In this document: piece by piece, positions 1 through 9,644 of the stretch | Numbering within the stretch: position 1 is the first letter of the stretch | How the letters are laid out: each line of letters opens with the position of its first letter | Source of the DNA: Chitinophagales bacterium | Lineage (GTDB): Bacteria; Bacteroidota; Bacteroidia; Chitinophagales; Chitinophagaceae | Reading direction: 5' to 3' | Assembly (NCBI GenBank): GCA_017303415.1 | Contig: JAFLBJ010000001.1 | Location: 1,178,001-1,242,000, forward strand | DNA: 64,000 nucleotides | The notes under the pieces: model-generated | Told to the model about the DNA's origin: nothing | The model's input: the letters and a program-made list of their open reading frames with translations, nothing else | Databases searched by the model: none | Program-made: the position numbers and the translations under genes

Positions 1-193
<193 letters not shown>

Positions 194-265
194 AAAAAAT
201 ACTGCATCCCGCGCACAGGGCAACGGATGCAGTTTTTCTCTTTTAAAATTTTTAGAAATCACGAT

Positions 266-775
266 ATGTTTTTACTGACCATCGACCTACTGATCCCCGA
301 AGCCGGTTTGCTCATCTGGAACCTGCTGGCTTTCCTGATCGTTTTCTTCATTCTGAAGAAGTATGCCTGGCCTGCGATTGTAAAAGGGTTGAAAGACCGT
401 GAGCAGACCATTGCCGATTCACTCGCTACTGCCGAGAAAGTAAAGGCTGAAATGGCCCAACTGAAAAGCGAGAACGAAGCGCTGATGGCCCAGGCCCGTG
501 AAGAAAGAGCCCAAATGCTTAAGGAAGCCCGGGAAACCAAGGACCGGATCATCAACGAAGCCAAAGAACAAGCCAAGTTGGAAGCCAATAAGATCATGAG
601 CGAATCGCAAACCGCGATCAACGCACAGAAAATGGCTGCCCTCACGGATGTAAAAAATCAAGTGGGTAAACTGGTGATCGAGGTGACAGAGAAAGTGCTG
701 AGAAGAGAATTGGGGAATAAAGAAGCCCAGGAAGCACATATCTCCGGCCTCGTAAACGAAGTAAAACTGAATTAA
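266..775 (+). CDS. atpF: ATP synthase F0 subunit b
   Basis: This is the peripheral stalk subunit that ties F1 to the membrane. One N-terminal transmembrane helix (about residues 12-30 of 169) is followed by a long charged coiled coil rich in Ala, Glu and Lys. I chose the ATG at 266 because the protein then begins with the family-typical MFLLTIDLLIPEAG. An ATG at 227 in the same frame would add 13 residues unlike the family. The gene sits between atpE and atpH in the operon. Confidence 0.93.
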   Translation: MFLLTIDLLIPEAGLLIWNLLAFLIVFFILKKYAWPAIVKGLKDREQTIADSLATAEKVKAEMAQLKSENEALMAQAREERAQMLKEARETKDRIINEAKEQAKLEANKIMSESQTAINAQKMAALTDVKNQVGKLVIEVTEKVLRRELGNKEAQEAHISGLVNEVKLN

Positions 776-799
776 ATTCACAAGTTTCCAAATTAGCAT

Positions 800-1363
800 A
801 TGCTGAACCCACGTCTCGCCGCACGCTACGCCAAATCCCTGCTCGACCTCGCTTTAGAGAGAGGCGAACTGGAACAGGTGTATGCTGACATGAAAGTGCT
901 GCAGGTCATTTGCAAGGGCAATGCCGATTTTGTCGCCCTGCTGAGAAGCCCGGTGATCAAGAATGAGACCAAGCGGAAGATCGTAGAAGCTGTTACAGCC
1001 GGAAAGATCGGGGTGACCGTTAACTCCTTCAACCGTTTGCTCATCACCAAGAACCGTGAGGGGTATTTACCTGAGGTGATCGCTGCCTTTATTCAACAGT
1101 ATAAAAATTACAATGATATTTATACCGTTCAACTAACCACCGCGGTTCCTGCCAGCGAAGCATTGAAAACACAGATACTGGATCATTTGCGGAACACAAC
1201 CCCAATGAAAAAGATCGAACTGGAGACAAAAGTGAACGAGGATATTCTGGGTGGATTTGTGATCCAGGTAGGGGATAAATTGGTGGATGCCAGTGTGGCC
1301 TACGACCTGCGCGAAGTTGCCCGCCAATTTGAGAACAACGATTTCATTTATAAAGTCAGATAA
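800..1363 (+). CDS. atpH: ATP synthase F1 subunit delta
   Basis: This is the 187-residue delta (OSCP-type) subunit that links the alpha3beta3 head of F1 to the b-subunit stalk. The N-terminal helical-bundle domain (residues 1-105) begins with the typical NPRLAARYAKSLLDLA. The C-terminal part carries the conserved pattern ending in EDILGGFVIQVGDKLVDASV. It begins 24 bases after atpF and ends 33 bases before atpA, so the genes are almost certainly co-transcribed. Length and domain order are normal. Confidence 0.95.
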   Translation: MLNPRLAARYAKSLLDLALERGELEQVYADMKVLQVICKGNADFVALLRSPVIKNETKRKIVEAVTAGKIGVTVNSFNRLLITKNREGYLPEVIAAFIQQYKNYNDIYTVQLTTAVPASEALKTQILDHLRNTTPMKKIELETKVNEDILGGFVIQVGDKLVDASVAYDLREVARQFENNDFIYKVR

Positions 1364-1396
1364 GGAACATTCAAAAAAAGATAAACTGTTCATACA

Positions 1397-2977
1397 ATGG
1401 TAGAGATCAAACCAGACGAAATAAGTGCCATTCTGCGCCAGCAGTTGAGCAACTTTAATGCCAGTGCCGACCTGGAAGAAGTAGGTACCGTATTGCAGGT
1501 GGGTGATGGTATCGCCCGTGTTTACGGACTGGGTAATGTCCGTTACGGTGAACTGGTAGAATTTGAAAATGGCGTAAGGGCCATTGCCCTGAACCTGGAA
1601 GAGGACAATGTGGGTGTGGTATTGATGGGAGAAACCGGGAACATCGAAGAAGGATCCAAAGTGCGCCGTACCGGTCAGATCGCCTCGATCAAAGTTGGGG
1701 AAGGCATGGTAGGCCGTGTGGTAAATACGCTGGGTGAACCCATTGATGGAAAAGGACCCATCACCGGTGAACGTTATGAAATGCCGCTTGAGCGGAAAGC
1801 CCCCGGGGTAATCTTCCGTGAGCCGGTAAAAGAACCTTTGCAGACAGGTATCAAAGCCATTGACGCGATGATCCCGATCGGACGTGGACAACGTGAATTG
1901 GTGATCGGTGACCGTCAAACCGGTAAGACCGCCATCTGTATCGACACGATCATCAACCAGAAGGAATTTTATAAAGCAGGCAAACCTGTTTATTGTATCT
2001 ATGTCGCCATCGGCCAGAAGGCTTCTACCATTGCCGGAGTGATGAAGACATTGCAAGATGCAGGTGCCATGGAATATACCATCATCGTAGCCGCCTCTGC
2101 TTCAGATCCCGCACCTCTTCAATTCTATGCCCCCTTTGCTGGTGCAGCCATTGGAGAGTTCTTTCGCGATACCGGACGCCCTGCACTGATCATCTATGAT
2201 GATCTGTCAAAGCAAGCTGTGGCCTACCGTGAGGTATCCCTGCTGCTCCGTCGCCCTCCCGGCCGCGAAGCCTATCCTGGTGACGTATTCTATCTCCACA
2301 GCCGTTTGCTGGAGCGTGCCGCCAAAGTGATCTCCGATGACGGAGTGGCCCGCAACATGAACGATGTACCCGATTCGATCAAACACCTGGTGAAAGGTGG
2401 TGGTTCCCTGACCGCCCTCCCGATCATCGAAACACAAGCAGGTGACGTATCTGCCTATATCCCGACCAACGTAATCTCCATTACGGATGGTCAGATCTTC
2501 CTCGAAACCAACCTCTTCAACTCCGGTATCCGTCCCGCCATCAACGTGGGTATCTCCGTGAGCCGTGTGGGTGGTAACGCGCAGATCAAATCGATGAAGA
2601 AAGTGGCTGGTACACTGAAACTCGATCAGGCCCTTTACCGTGAAATGGAAGCCTTCTCCAAATTTGGTGGTGACCTCGATGCCGCAACCAAGAACGTATT
2701 GGATAAAGGTGCCCGTAACGTAGAGATCCTGAAACAACCCCAGTACTCACCCTTTGCCGTTGAAAAACAGGTAGCCATTATCTACCTGGGTACTAATGGT
2801 CTGATCAAAGACGTACCCGTAAAACGCGTAAAAGAATTCGAGGAACATTTCCTGATGGAAATGGAAAACAAACTTCCCGATGTACTGGCCGAATTCAAAA
2901 AAGGAAATCTTCCCGAAGATGGCCTGAAGAAAATGCTGGATCTGGCCAATGCCCTGATTCCCCAATACAAAGCCTAA
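1397..2977 (+). CDS. atpA: ATP synthase F1 subunit alpha
   Basis: This is the 526-residue regulatory nucleotide-binding subunit of F1. The N-terminal beta-barrel is followed by the RecA-like core with Walker [10 protein letters not shown] (about residue 172). The segment with [16 protein letters not shown] and the motif [28 protein letters not shown] follow, and the alpha-type C-terminal helical domain ends the protein. A strong intrinsic terminator follows 23 bases after the stop. The gamma subunit gene, which commonly follows atpA in Bacteroidota, is absent from this window. Confidence 0.97.
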   Translation: MVEIKPDEISAILRQQLSNFNASADLEEVGTVLQVGDGIARVYGLGNVRYGELVEFENGVRAIALNLEEDNVGVVLMGETGNIEEGSKVRRTGQIASIKVGEGMVGRVVNTLGEPIDGKGPITGERYEMPLERKAPGVIFREPVKEPLQTGIKAIDAMIPIGRGQRELVIGDRQTGKTAICIDTIINQKEFYKAGKPVYCIYVAIGQKASTIAGVMKTLQDAGAMEYTIIVAASASDPAPLQFYAPFAGAAIGEFFRDTGRPALIIYDDLSKQAVAYREVSLLLRRPPGREAYPGDVFYLHSRLLERAAKVISDDGVARNMNDVPDSIKHLVKGGGSLTALPIIETQAGDVSAYIPTNVISITDGQIFLETNLFNSGIRPAINVGISVSRVGGNAQIKSMKKVAGTLKLDQALYREMEAFSKFGGDLDAATKNVLDKGARNVEILKQPQYSPFAVEKQVAIIYLGTNGLIKDVPVKRVKEFEEHFLMEMENKLPDVLAEFKKGNLPEDGLKKMLDLANALIPQYKA

Positions 2978-3000
2978 CACTCGTTAGATAAGTAATAGAA

Positions 3001-3032
3001 AAGTTGTCTCCTTTTGGGGACAACTTTTTTTA
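3001..3032 (+). terminator. Intrinsic terminator after atpA
   Basis: An 8-bp stem (AAGTTGTC paired with GACAACTT) with a short loop runs directly into a run of seven or more T. It closes the ATP synthase transcript immediately after atpA. Confidence 0.9.
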
Positions 3033-3045
3033 TTATACCTAAGGG

Positions 3046-3072
3046 TTTACCCTTACATATTAATTACATTTG
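3046..3072 (+). promoter_or_regulatory. Putative Bacteroidota promoter for the T9SS gene at 3201
   Basis: A perfect -7 element TACATTTG lies at 3065-3072, with a TTTA 16 bases upstream that is a weak -33. It sits between the atpA terminator and the next gene and would give a leader of about 125 nt. Confidence 0.5.
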
Positions 3073-3200
3073 CATAGGAAAGAACGAGAATTACGATCCG
3101 TACCCTCTTGATTTTTCCCGCCACCGTACCAAACTCCATTCTATCCGGAGTCTCCATTTCCAAACACATCATTAATCATTTAAACCAAAATTGGTATCCC

Positions 3201-5462
3201 ATGAGGAATGTCCTTATGCTACTGCTTTTATTTGCTTTTACGCAAGTGATCCAAGCCCAAACACCCATTACATCCTATACGATCGTGAATAATACAACGG
3301 TCACCACCTCCTCCAACAGCAACCTGGGTTGGAATGGGGCCGCACCCTATCCCACGAGTACTACCTTCACTCATTTTTATGGACAAACCAATTCGGGGGG
3401 CGCTGGTTTAGAACGTGAGGTAACCGGTTTTGCGATCGGTGCCGTAACCTATAGCCGTATGCCCAGCGCCGGTGGATTGCCTTTTGAATCCGTGATCGTG
3501 AACAGACATCCTACTTCCGGTGGTGATACGATCAATGCGTTGTATGAATACACGGCTTCTTCAGGAAATAATCTTTACTATGCGCCTTCGTATATCAGCA
3601 CCATGGAAGGTGTGATCAACAGTTTTGTTTGTAACCGGGGTTCTGATAATACCTTTTCCAATTCACCCACGACTCAGGCAAATATTGAACGCATTGACCT
3701 GATCAAAACAGGTGGTATACTTTGTGTCAACCCCACGCGGCAAGGATTTCTGATCAATGAGCGGAGCGGAAATGATAATTTCAAAGTAACAGCCATTACG
3801 AGTCTCACAGGTTCGAACACGGTCAGTACACTGGGGTCGCTGCTTTCGGTTACCACGGCCAACTGGGGATCTGTTGGTCCGGCTATCATCAGCCGGGTTA
3901 TGAGCCGCCGCACAGGTTCCGATGCTAACCTGCGGGCTAAGCAGGACATTGGATCGCAAAACATTTCAGGGGTATTTATCTCCTTCTCCAGTTTGGGCAT
4001 CCCGGCAGGTACCACCATCTATGGGATCTCTGTTTTTCCAGCGGATGTAACTGCGGCAATGGACCTGACCGGGCTCACGAATGTTCCATCCAATACAGAT
4101 GCCGGCGCCAATGGTGGTTTGGATATGATGGCGGGTGGCGGTTATTTCCAGGGAAGTACCGTTTCGCTGAGCGGGAATATTTATAATGACCTGAATGGTT
4201 TGACGGATGCTACCGTGAATGGCACAGCCACCAATTCACCTGGGGGTAGTCCCTTATATGTGAACCTGGTGGATCCGGTGAGTAATAAAGTGATATCCTC
4301 AGTAGCCGTTCAACCGGATGGAAGCTATACTTTTCCGGCATTGCTGAACTCAACAACCTATAGTGTACGGATCAGCACCACGCAATTGGCCACCGGCGCA
4401 ACACCGGGTGCCAATGCACTTCCTTCGGGTTGGGTGTTTACCGGTGAAAATGTGGGTGCTGGTGCAGGCAATGACCTGAGCCCGAATGGCACACAATCGG
4501 TAACCGTTGGCACCAGTAATGTTACCAATGTGAATTTTGGCATTGAAAGAACTCCTGCGAGTACCGATAATACCCAACCCAATCAGGTCAACCCCGGAGG
4601 CACAATTACACTTGTCCTTCCGCCAACAGCCTTTGCTGCACCTGACCCTGATGGAGGTACAGTAACCGCTGTACGCATCACGGCATTCCCGGGCAATGTT
4701 ACTTCCATTACGATCAATGGAACCACGTACACTTCAGGTACATGGCCAGGTGCCGGTGTCACTATTCCCACCAATGCGCTGGGTGAACCTACCCAAACCA
4801 TTGAATACGATCCCATCGATGGGGTGCTTGATGTAACGATCGCATATGCAGGTATCGATAATGCAGGCCTGGAAGATACCAGCCCGGCCACGATCACCAT
4901 TCCCTTTACTTCCACACTACCGGTGACCATTACCCGCTTTGTGGCCACCGTTGCTGGAAATGATACAAGACTGGAATGGGAAACAGCCGCACAGATCAAT
5001 TTCCTTCAGTTCGAAGTGGAGCGTTCCGGTTCGGGTTTCGGAAATTTTGAACGCATCGCCGTTATTCCTGCAAATAATGCATCTTCAGGTTCCTATCAAT
5101 ATATTGACCGCGAAGTGGCCAGAAGACTGACCTCGGGCTATTACCGGTTGAAGTTGGTGGACAGGGATGGACAATTTACCTATAGCCGGGTGGCCCTGGT
5201 TCGTTTTGCAAAAGGGGTTAGCACCGATATCAGACCTAATCTTTTATTGGCTGGACAAACCGTAACGATCAATCGGGCTGGTGACCTGGGCCGGGGTTGG
5301 GATGTGGAAGTCAGGAACCTGAACGGACAGCTGATCTATCAGAAAAAATCCATCCAGCAGTCAAGCCTGGAGATTTCCACCCAAGGCTGGCAGGCCGGGC
5401 TGTATGTGATCCGTTTGCAGGGTGGGGAAGGAATTACAACGGAAAAGATTGTTTTACAATAG
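3201..5462 (+). CDS. Secreted protein with SdrD B-like repeat and T9SS type A sorting domain
   Basis: A 753-residue exported protein. The start at 3201 gives a clean signal peptide (MRNVLMLLLLFAFTQVIQAQ); a frame-extending TTG at 3108 would place about 30 non-signal residues in front. The N-terminal 310 residues are Ser/Thr/Gly-rich and not recognised. Residues about 317-450 resemble an SdrD B-like or carboxypeptidase-regulatory beta-sandwich. Residues about 571-668 form the fibronectin-like module common in T9SS cargo (LEWETAAQINFLQFEVERS, YYRLKLVDRDG). The last 80 residues are the sorting domain, ending GLYVIRLQGG...KIVLQ. The sorting domain opens with RPNLLLAGQTV instead of the usual YPNP. 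It is probably attached to the cell surface or released; its target is unknown. Confidence 0.85.
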   Translation: MRNVLMLLLLFAFTQVIQAQTPITSYTIVNNTTVTTSSNSNLGWNGAAPYPTSTTFTHFYGQTNSGGAGLEREVTGFAIGAVTYSRMPSAGGLPFESVIVNRHPTSGGDTINALYEYTASSGNNLYYAPSYISTMEGVINSFVCNRGSDNTFSNSPTTQANIERIDLIKTGGILCVNPTRQGFLINERSGNDNFKVTAITSLTGSNTVSTLGSLLSVTTANWGSVGPAIISRVMSRRTGSDANLRAKQDIGSQNISGVFISFSSLGIPAGTTIYGISVFPADVTAAMDLTGLTNVPSNTDAGANGGLDMMAGGGYFQGSTVSLSGNIYNDLNGLTDATVNGTATNSPGGSPLYVNLVDPVSNKVISSVAVQPDGSYTFPALLNSTTYSVRISTTQLATGATPGANALPSGWVFTGENVGAGAGNDLSPNGTQSVTVGTSNVTNVNFGIERTPASTDNTQPNQVNPGGTITLVLPPTAFAAPDPDGGTVTAVRITAFPGNVTSITINGTTYTSGTWPGAGVTIPTNALGEPTQTIEYDPIDGVLDVTIAYAGIDNAGLEDTSPATITIPFTSTLPVTITRFVATVAGNDTRLEWETAAQINFLQFEVERSGSGFGNFERIAVIPANNASSGSYQYIDREVARRLTSGYYRLKLVDRDGQFTYSRVALVRFAKGVSTDIRPNLLLAGQTVTINRAGDLGRGWDVEVRNLNGQLIYQKKSIQQSSLEISTQGWQAGLYVIRLQGGEGITTEKIVLQ

Positions 5463-5491
5463 GTTAAGCTCGACTTTGATATCCACTGGAA

Positions 5492-5518
5492 GCCCCGCTG
5501 AATGCGGGGCTTTTTTTT
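5492..5518 (+). terminator. Intrinsic terminator
   Basis: The arms GCCCCGC and GCGGGGC pair around a short loop (TGAAT) and are followed by eight T residues. It ends the transcript of the T9SS gene at 3201-5462. Confidence 0.92.
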
Positions 5519-5553
5519 AAAAAAAAAGAGCCAATAATTTATTTAGGATCATT

Positions 5554-5582
5554 TTGTGGGAATCAAAACCCGCCTATTTTTG
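5554..5582 (+). promoter_or_regulatory. Bacteroidota-type promoter (TTG-N18-TATTTTTG)
   Basis: The -33 TTG is at 5554-5556 and the -7 TATTTTTG at 5575-5582, with an 18-base spacer. It lies between the preceding terminator and the gene at 5688, predicting a leader of about 100 nt. Confidence 0.7.
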
Positions 5583-5687
5583 TAACCCACTTCCATTTTT
5601 CTACCTGAGAACCAGATCCCCTCCCTTTTTGAAATACCACTGATACCCCCTGAAGGCTGTATTATCATTTGTCATTAAATATGTGGT

Positions 5688-6851
5688 ATGAAAAAAAATC
5701 TACGTTTATTTCTGTTTGTTCTTTTTATGGGTATGGGTTTGGCTGTATTTGCCCAACCCCAGTTTAGTTGGGCTGGTTTTCCCAATGGCGGTTTGACATT
5801 TAGCAACACTTCTGCCGGTGTAACCCTGAATCTTCAGATAACGGGCAACCAGCAGTTCATTAACAACCGTCCCAGCTACAATGCTTTCAATGTGGCCGAG
5901 CTCACCACTCAGGTGGATTGGACCTCATCTGCCAACTCACTCACGTATGCCTTTACACTGAGCGCACCTTTGATCGGTGTGAACTTTCGTCTGTATGATG
6001 TGGACCAAAATACAGGTGTAGGCTGGGATGATCGTATCACGATCGTGGGGGTCAATAATGCGGGTCAAACTGTTTATCCATTGATACTTCCAGCTTCTTA
6101 TCAGGCTGTAAGTGGTGTCAACAATAATATTCTCGAGGGAAATGCGGATAATATTTTCTTTGACCTCAATTATGCCACTGTCACTTTTGGCAACCAAAAT
6201 GTAAAATCCTTTACCGTAGTTTATTCTTGTGGAGCGCAATCGCCTGCCAACCCCAATCAACAATGGATGGGGATTGGCGCTGTAGGTTCGTTGGCATTGG
6301 CTACCCTTCCGGTTAACCTGACCGGATTTACCGCTAAGGCTGTTGGTTATGATGCCCGTTTGCAATGGGAAACCGAAGCCCAGGTGAATTTTGATCATTT
6401 CGAGATCGAACGTTCAGCATCCGGAACCGGTTCATTTGAAGTAATCGGACTGGTGGCTGGAAATAATGGTGCAGCAGGTTCTTATACATATGCTGATGTA
6501 AATGTTGGTCGTCAATTGACCACAGGTTATTATCGGTTGAAAATGGTCGATCGTGATGGTCGTTTTGAGTATAGCCGTGTAGCCTTTGTTCGTTTTGGAA
6601 AAGGCCTGTCTGTAGATGTTCGACCCACGTTATTGTCCGCCGGTGAATCCATTGTGGTCAACCTGGCTGGAGATCCTGGTCGTGGTGTTGACATCCTGTT
6701 GTATAACGCCACCGGTCAGGTACTGGAAACCCGCCGCAATGTGGTATCCAACCGCACCGAACTCTCTACCAGCTCATTACATCGTGGTTTATACATTGTA
6801 CAGGTAGTGGAAGCCGGAAATACCCATACTTATAAGGTCACCCTTCAATAA
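5688..6851 (+). CDS. Secreted protein with T9SS type A sorting domain
   Basis: A 387-residue exported protein with signal peptide MKKNLRLFLFVLFMGMGLAVFAQ. Residues about 25-200 look like a beta-sandwich (possibly lectin-like, with the segment SAPLIGVNFRLYDVDQ) but I cannot assign a family. The segment 207-305 is the same fibronectin-like module as in the previous gene (LQWETEAQVNFDHFEIERSA, YYRLKMVDRDG), and 308-387 is the sorting domain. Its sorting domain shares the unusual RPTLLSAGES opening with the gene at 3201, so the two are close paralogues at their C-terminal ends. It is monocistronic, with its own promoter and terminator. Confidence 0.85.
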   Translation: MKKNLRLFLFVLFMGMGLAVFAQPQFSWAGFPNGGLTFSNTSAGVTLNLQITGNQQFINNRPSYNAFNVAELTTQVDWTSSANSLTYAFTLSAPLIGVNFRLYDVDQNTGVGWDDRITIVGVNNAGQTVYPLILPASYQAVSGVNNNILEGNADNIFFDLNYATVTFGNQNVKSFTVVYSCGAQSPANPNQQWMGIGAVGSLALATLPVNLTGFTAKAVGYDARLQWETEAQVNFDHFEIERSASGTGSFEVIGLVAGNNGAAGSYTYADVNVGRQLTTGYYRLKMVDRDGRFEYSRVAFVRFGKGLSVDVRPTLLSAGESIVVNLAGDPGRGVDILLYNATGQVLETRRNVVSNRTELSTSSLHRGLYIVQVVEAGNTHTYKVTLQ

Positions 6852-6876
6852 TTTTTTAGAACCAATTGCTTTTGAG

Positions 6877-6904
6877 AAAAGGTCCCCACAAAGGGACCTT
6901 TTTA
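6877..6904 (+). terminator. Intrinsic terminator
   Basis: A hairpin with arms AAAAGGTCCC and GGGACCTTTT, a short loop and following T residues ends the gene at 5688-6851. Confidence 0.88.
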
Positions 6905-6941
6905 TTTTGTTTACTATCAACACCTTAGAAATAAAATAGGA

Positions 6942-7013
6942 GAAAATACGTAATATTTTACGTAGTTTTTCTCGCAAAACTTGCATAGTAAAAAAACCAA
7001 GTATATTTTTGTT
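6942..7013 (+). promoter_or_regulatory. Conserved promoter block, copy 1 (upstream of the T9SS gene at 7109)
   Basis: This roughly 70-base block is clearly related to the one at 9477-9551. It contains a perfect 7-bp inverted repeat (TACGTAA-tatt-TTACGTA, 6947-6964) that could be an operator. The shared string GCAAAACTTGCAT-GTAAAAAAAC follows. A promoter with TTG, a spacer of about 20 bases and TATTTTTG fits inside the block. The leader just before the start codon also matches copy 2 (AGTTTTTAATTCGTAA against AGTTTTTGATTCGTAA). Confidence 0.65.
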
Positions 7014-7108
7014 CTCGTTAGTAAATACCCCGAGACGCTTCGGGAACCAAGGTCCAGATCCAGTGAAGAGCTATTGATACTAAGTTTTTAATTCGTAATA
7101 CCCTGATC

Positions 7109-9292
7109 ATGAAAGTGAAAACGCTGCAATACCGCAGCCTGGCCAAATTGGTCATTCTCTGCGCATCTGTGTTTGGTTTTTCCACCAATACATATTCTCA
7201 ACTTTATAAAGGCCGTGACGGTGCGGAATCGTATACTACAGCTGGTTCTTATGTACTGAACAGGTATTCTGCCCTGGGCGCCTCTGTTTCTGCGGGCGCA
7301 TTTTCCCTCACGGTGAGTGATATGAGCGAACTCAACGGCTCGCTTTCCTTTGCCAAATCGGTGAACCCTTTTGCCAATGATGCCCTGAGCAATGGTGACC
7401 TTGTCCTGATCATTCAAATGCAGGGTGCGGATATTACCACTACCAATAACAGTAGTTATGGTACGATCCTGAATTATAATAACACCGGAAACTATGAATT
7501 GAAAACTGTTTATAATGTTTCTGGAAATACCATTTATTTCTGTGATGGATTGACTCGTAGTTATACACAGAGTGGACGCAGCCGGGCACAGGTTGTCCGC
7601 ATTCCCCGATTGACCACGCTTTCGGTGGCAAGTGGAGTGATCATAACAGGAAATGCGTGGAATGGTACCACAGGGGGTATCGTTGCCCTGGAGATGTATA
7701 ACAATACAACGCTGGATGGTAGTATATCGGCTTCTGAGATCGGCTTTCGGGGTGGAGTAGATGTAAATAATGTATCCATCGCTTCTGGAAGTGCCAATAA
7801 CACAGTATATGTAAGTAGTTCTTCGGTGAACAATGATGCGGCAAAAGGAGAAAGCATTGTTGGTAACCAAACTGATTATGAAAGCTTAGGTGGTTCATTG
7901 GGTCGTGGTGCTCCAGCCAATGGCGGAGGCGGTGGTAATGGCCATAACGCCGGTGGTGGTGGTGGTTCAAATGCCGGTACCAATGGAAGTTTAACGCCTT
8001 ATAATGGAACAGGTGTCAAGAATACCGGTTCGGGTTGGGCAGCTGCCTGGGAATTGGAGTATGCAGGTTTCTCCACCGATGTTTCGGTAGGCGGAGGACG
8101 TGGAGGTTATTCCTTTTCCAGTTCCAATCAGGATGCCCTGACCTATGGTCCTGGAAATGCAATATGGGGTGGAGACAGCCGCAAGAACATTGGCGGATTT
8201 GGTGGCCGTCCCTTGGATTATAACGGTAATACACGACTATTTTTAGGAGGCGGTGGTGGTGCCGGTGACGGTAACAACTCCGCGAGTGGAAATGGAGGAA
8301 ATGGCGGTGGTATCGTCTTCCTGCTAAGTAATGGCAGTATCTCTGGTACGGGAAGCATTTCAGCCAATGGCCAAAATGGTTATTCTACCAGCGGTTCCTA
8401 TATTGATGCGGGTGGTGGTGCCGGAGGCGGTGGTGCCATTCAGGTACTGTCACAGGGTACCATAACAGGTATCAGTATGTCGGCCACTGGTGGTGTGGGA
8501 GGTAATCAAACCTATCTTACCGGTGAGGCAGAAGGACCTGGCGGTGGCGGTGGTGGTGGTTATATTGCCACAACAACTACCAGTGTGGCGCGTAGTGTGG
8601 CTGGTGGTGTAAATGGACTCTCTTATTCAACACATGTTTCAGAATTTACACCCAATGGTGCCACCCGTGGTGCAGGGGGTGTAACAACGATAAGAAGCTT
8701 TGCTGATGTGAATGCCTGTAACGAGGTTGGTTTTATCCTTCCCCTGAACCTGGTTTCTTTTGAAGCCGTGCGAAATGGCCAACAGGTAAACCTTCAGTGG
8801 AATACCGATAATGAACGGAATATGGCGGGTTTTGAGATCCAGCGCAGTTATGATGGGGTGGAGTTTTCCGGCATAGGCACACAGGCTTCGGCCCCCAATG
8901 CCAATGGTATCGGACGCTATTATTATACAGATAGCAAGGCGGATACAAGGTCGGCCAGGATCTATTACCGGATCAAAATGATCGAACAGAATGGTTCTGC
9001 TCAATATTCTCCGGTGAAAATGGTGCAAAACACTACTGTATCCGGCATGAGTATCTCTGTCTATCCGAATCCTGTAAATGATCAGATTTCAGTAACAAGA
9101 CCTGCCAACTGGCAGCAAAGCAGCCTGCAGTACGATCTTTTCAATACCAGTGGGCATGTGGTCAAAACCTTCCGTCGCAACGAAGGGGGCATGACCGATC
9201 AGCTCCAGGTTGGAGAACTCTCCAAGGGTGTTTATATCCTCCGGATATCAAATGGAACAGAGACCCAGAGCCAGCGGATCATCAAATTGTAA
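7109..9292 (+). CDS. Glycine-rich secreted protein with T9SS type A sorting domain
   Basis: A 727-residue exported protein. The signal peptide ends near FSTNTYSQ. Residues about 30-260 are a beta-rich region. Residues about 269-485 are very glycine-rich (runs such as GGGGGNG, GGGGGSN, GGGGGGGY) and probably form an extended or polyglycine-helix adhesin-like surface segment. A fibronectin-like module starts near 544 (LQWNTDNERNMAGFEIQRS). The sorting domain (650-727) has the canonical YPNPVND start and ends RIIKL. The sorting domain is closely related to that of the next gene, and the two also share promoter and leader sequence. The function is probably surface structure or adhesion; no enzyme motif is visible. 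Confidence 0.85.
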   Translation: MKVKTLQYRSLAKLVILCASVFGFSTNTYSQLYKGRDGAESYTTAGSYVLNRYSALGASVSAGAFSLTVSDMSELNGSLSFAKSVNPFANDALSNGDLVLIIQMQGADITTTNNSSYGTILNYNNTGNYELKTVYNVSGNTIYFCDGLTRSYTQSGRSRAQVVRIPRLTTLSVASGVIITGNAWNGTTGGIVALEMYNNTTLDGSISASEIGFRGGVDVNNVSIASGSANNTVYVSSSSVNNDAAKGESIVGNQTDYESLGGSLGRGAPANGGGGGNGHNAGGGGGSNAGTNGSLTPYNGTGVKNTGSGWAAAWELEYAGFSTDVSVGGGRGGYSFSSSNQDALTYGPGNAIWGGDSRKNIGGFGGRPLDYNGNTRLFLGGGGGAGDGNNSASGNGGNGGGIVFLLSNGSISGTGSISANGQNGYSTSGSYIDAGGGAGGGGAIQVLSQGTITGISMSATGGVGGNQTYLTGEAEGPGGGGGGGYIATTTTSVARSVAGGVNGLSYSTHVSEFTPNGATRGAGGVTTIRSFADVNACNEVGFILPLNLVSFEAVRNGQQVNLQWNTDNERNMAGFEIQRSYDGVEFSGIGTQASAPNANGIGRYYYTDSKADTRSARIYYRIKMIEQNGSAQYSPVKMVQNTTVSGMSISVYPNPVNDQISVTRPANWQQSSLQYDLFNTSGHVVKTFRRNEGGMTDQLQVGELSKGVYILRISNGTETQSQRIIKL

Positions 9293-9317
9293 GCAACAGT
9301 ACCTACTATACGGACCC

Positions 9318-9348
9318 GTCCCGCGACCCTTGTTGCGGGACTTTTTTT
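9318..9348 (+). terminator. Intrinsic terminator
   Basis: A 7-bp stem GTCCCGC/GCGGGAC with a 10-base loop is followed by seven T residues. It ends the gene at 7109-9292. Confidence 0.9.
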
Positions 9349-9469
9349 GTCCGCTCACGACCGGAAGGATGAAATTTTGCGCAACAAAAGCATGGGATTT
9401 TACGATGCAACAAGGAATTTTTTCCGAAAAACTATTTTTTAACTATCTGAAAATCTTCACTTTGTAAAA

Positions 9470-9551
9470 CTACATGTAAAAAATACGGTCTTTTTATGTA
9501 GAAATCCCCTGCAAAACTTGCATCGTAAAAAAACGCAGTATACTTTTACAC
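9470..9551 (+). promoter_or_regulatory. Conserved promoter block, copy 2 (upstream of the T9SS gene at 9645)
   Basis: This is homologous to 6942-7013. It starts with an inverted repeat CTACAT...ATGTAG (9470-9501) whose inner arms AAAAA/TTTTT also pair. The shared GCAAAACTTGCAT-GTAAAAAAAC string follows. TTG with TACTTTTA about 20 bases downstream is the likely promoter, giving a leader of about 90 nt. The interval from 9293 to 9644 otherwise holds only the preceding terminator. Confidence 0.6.
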
Positions 9552-9644
9552 CATCAACGAAGAAATACGGCCACCATCCGCTTCTTCTTCCGATCCGAGA
9601 GAAAGACCAGTGAAAAAAGTTTTTGATTCGTAACACCCTAGAAG

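Noticed and set aside
1133-2056. A 307-codon open frame on the minus strand across atpH and atpA
   Set aside because: It lies antisense to two conserved genes and has no recognisable domain; it reflects codon bias of the real genes.
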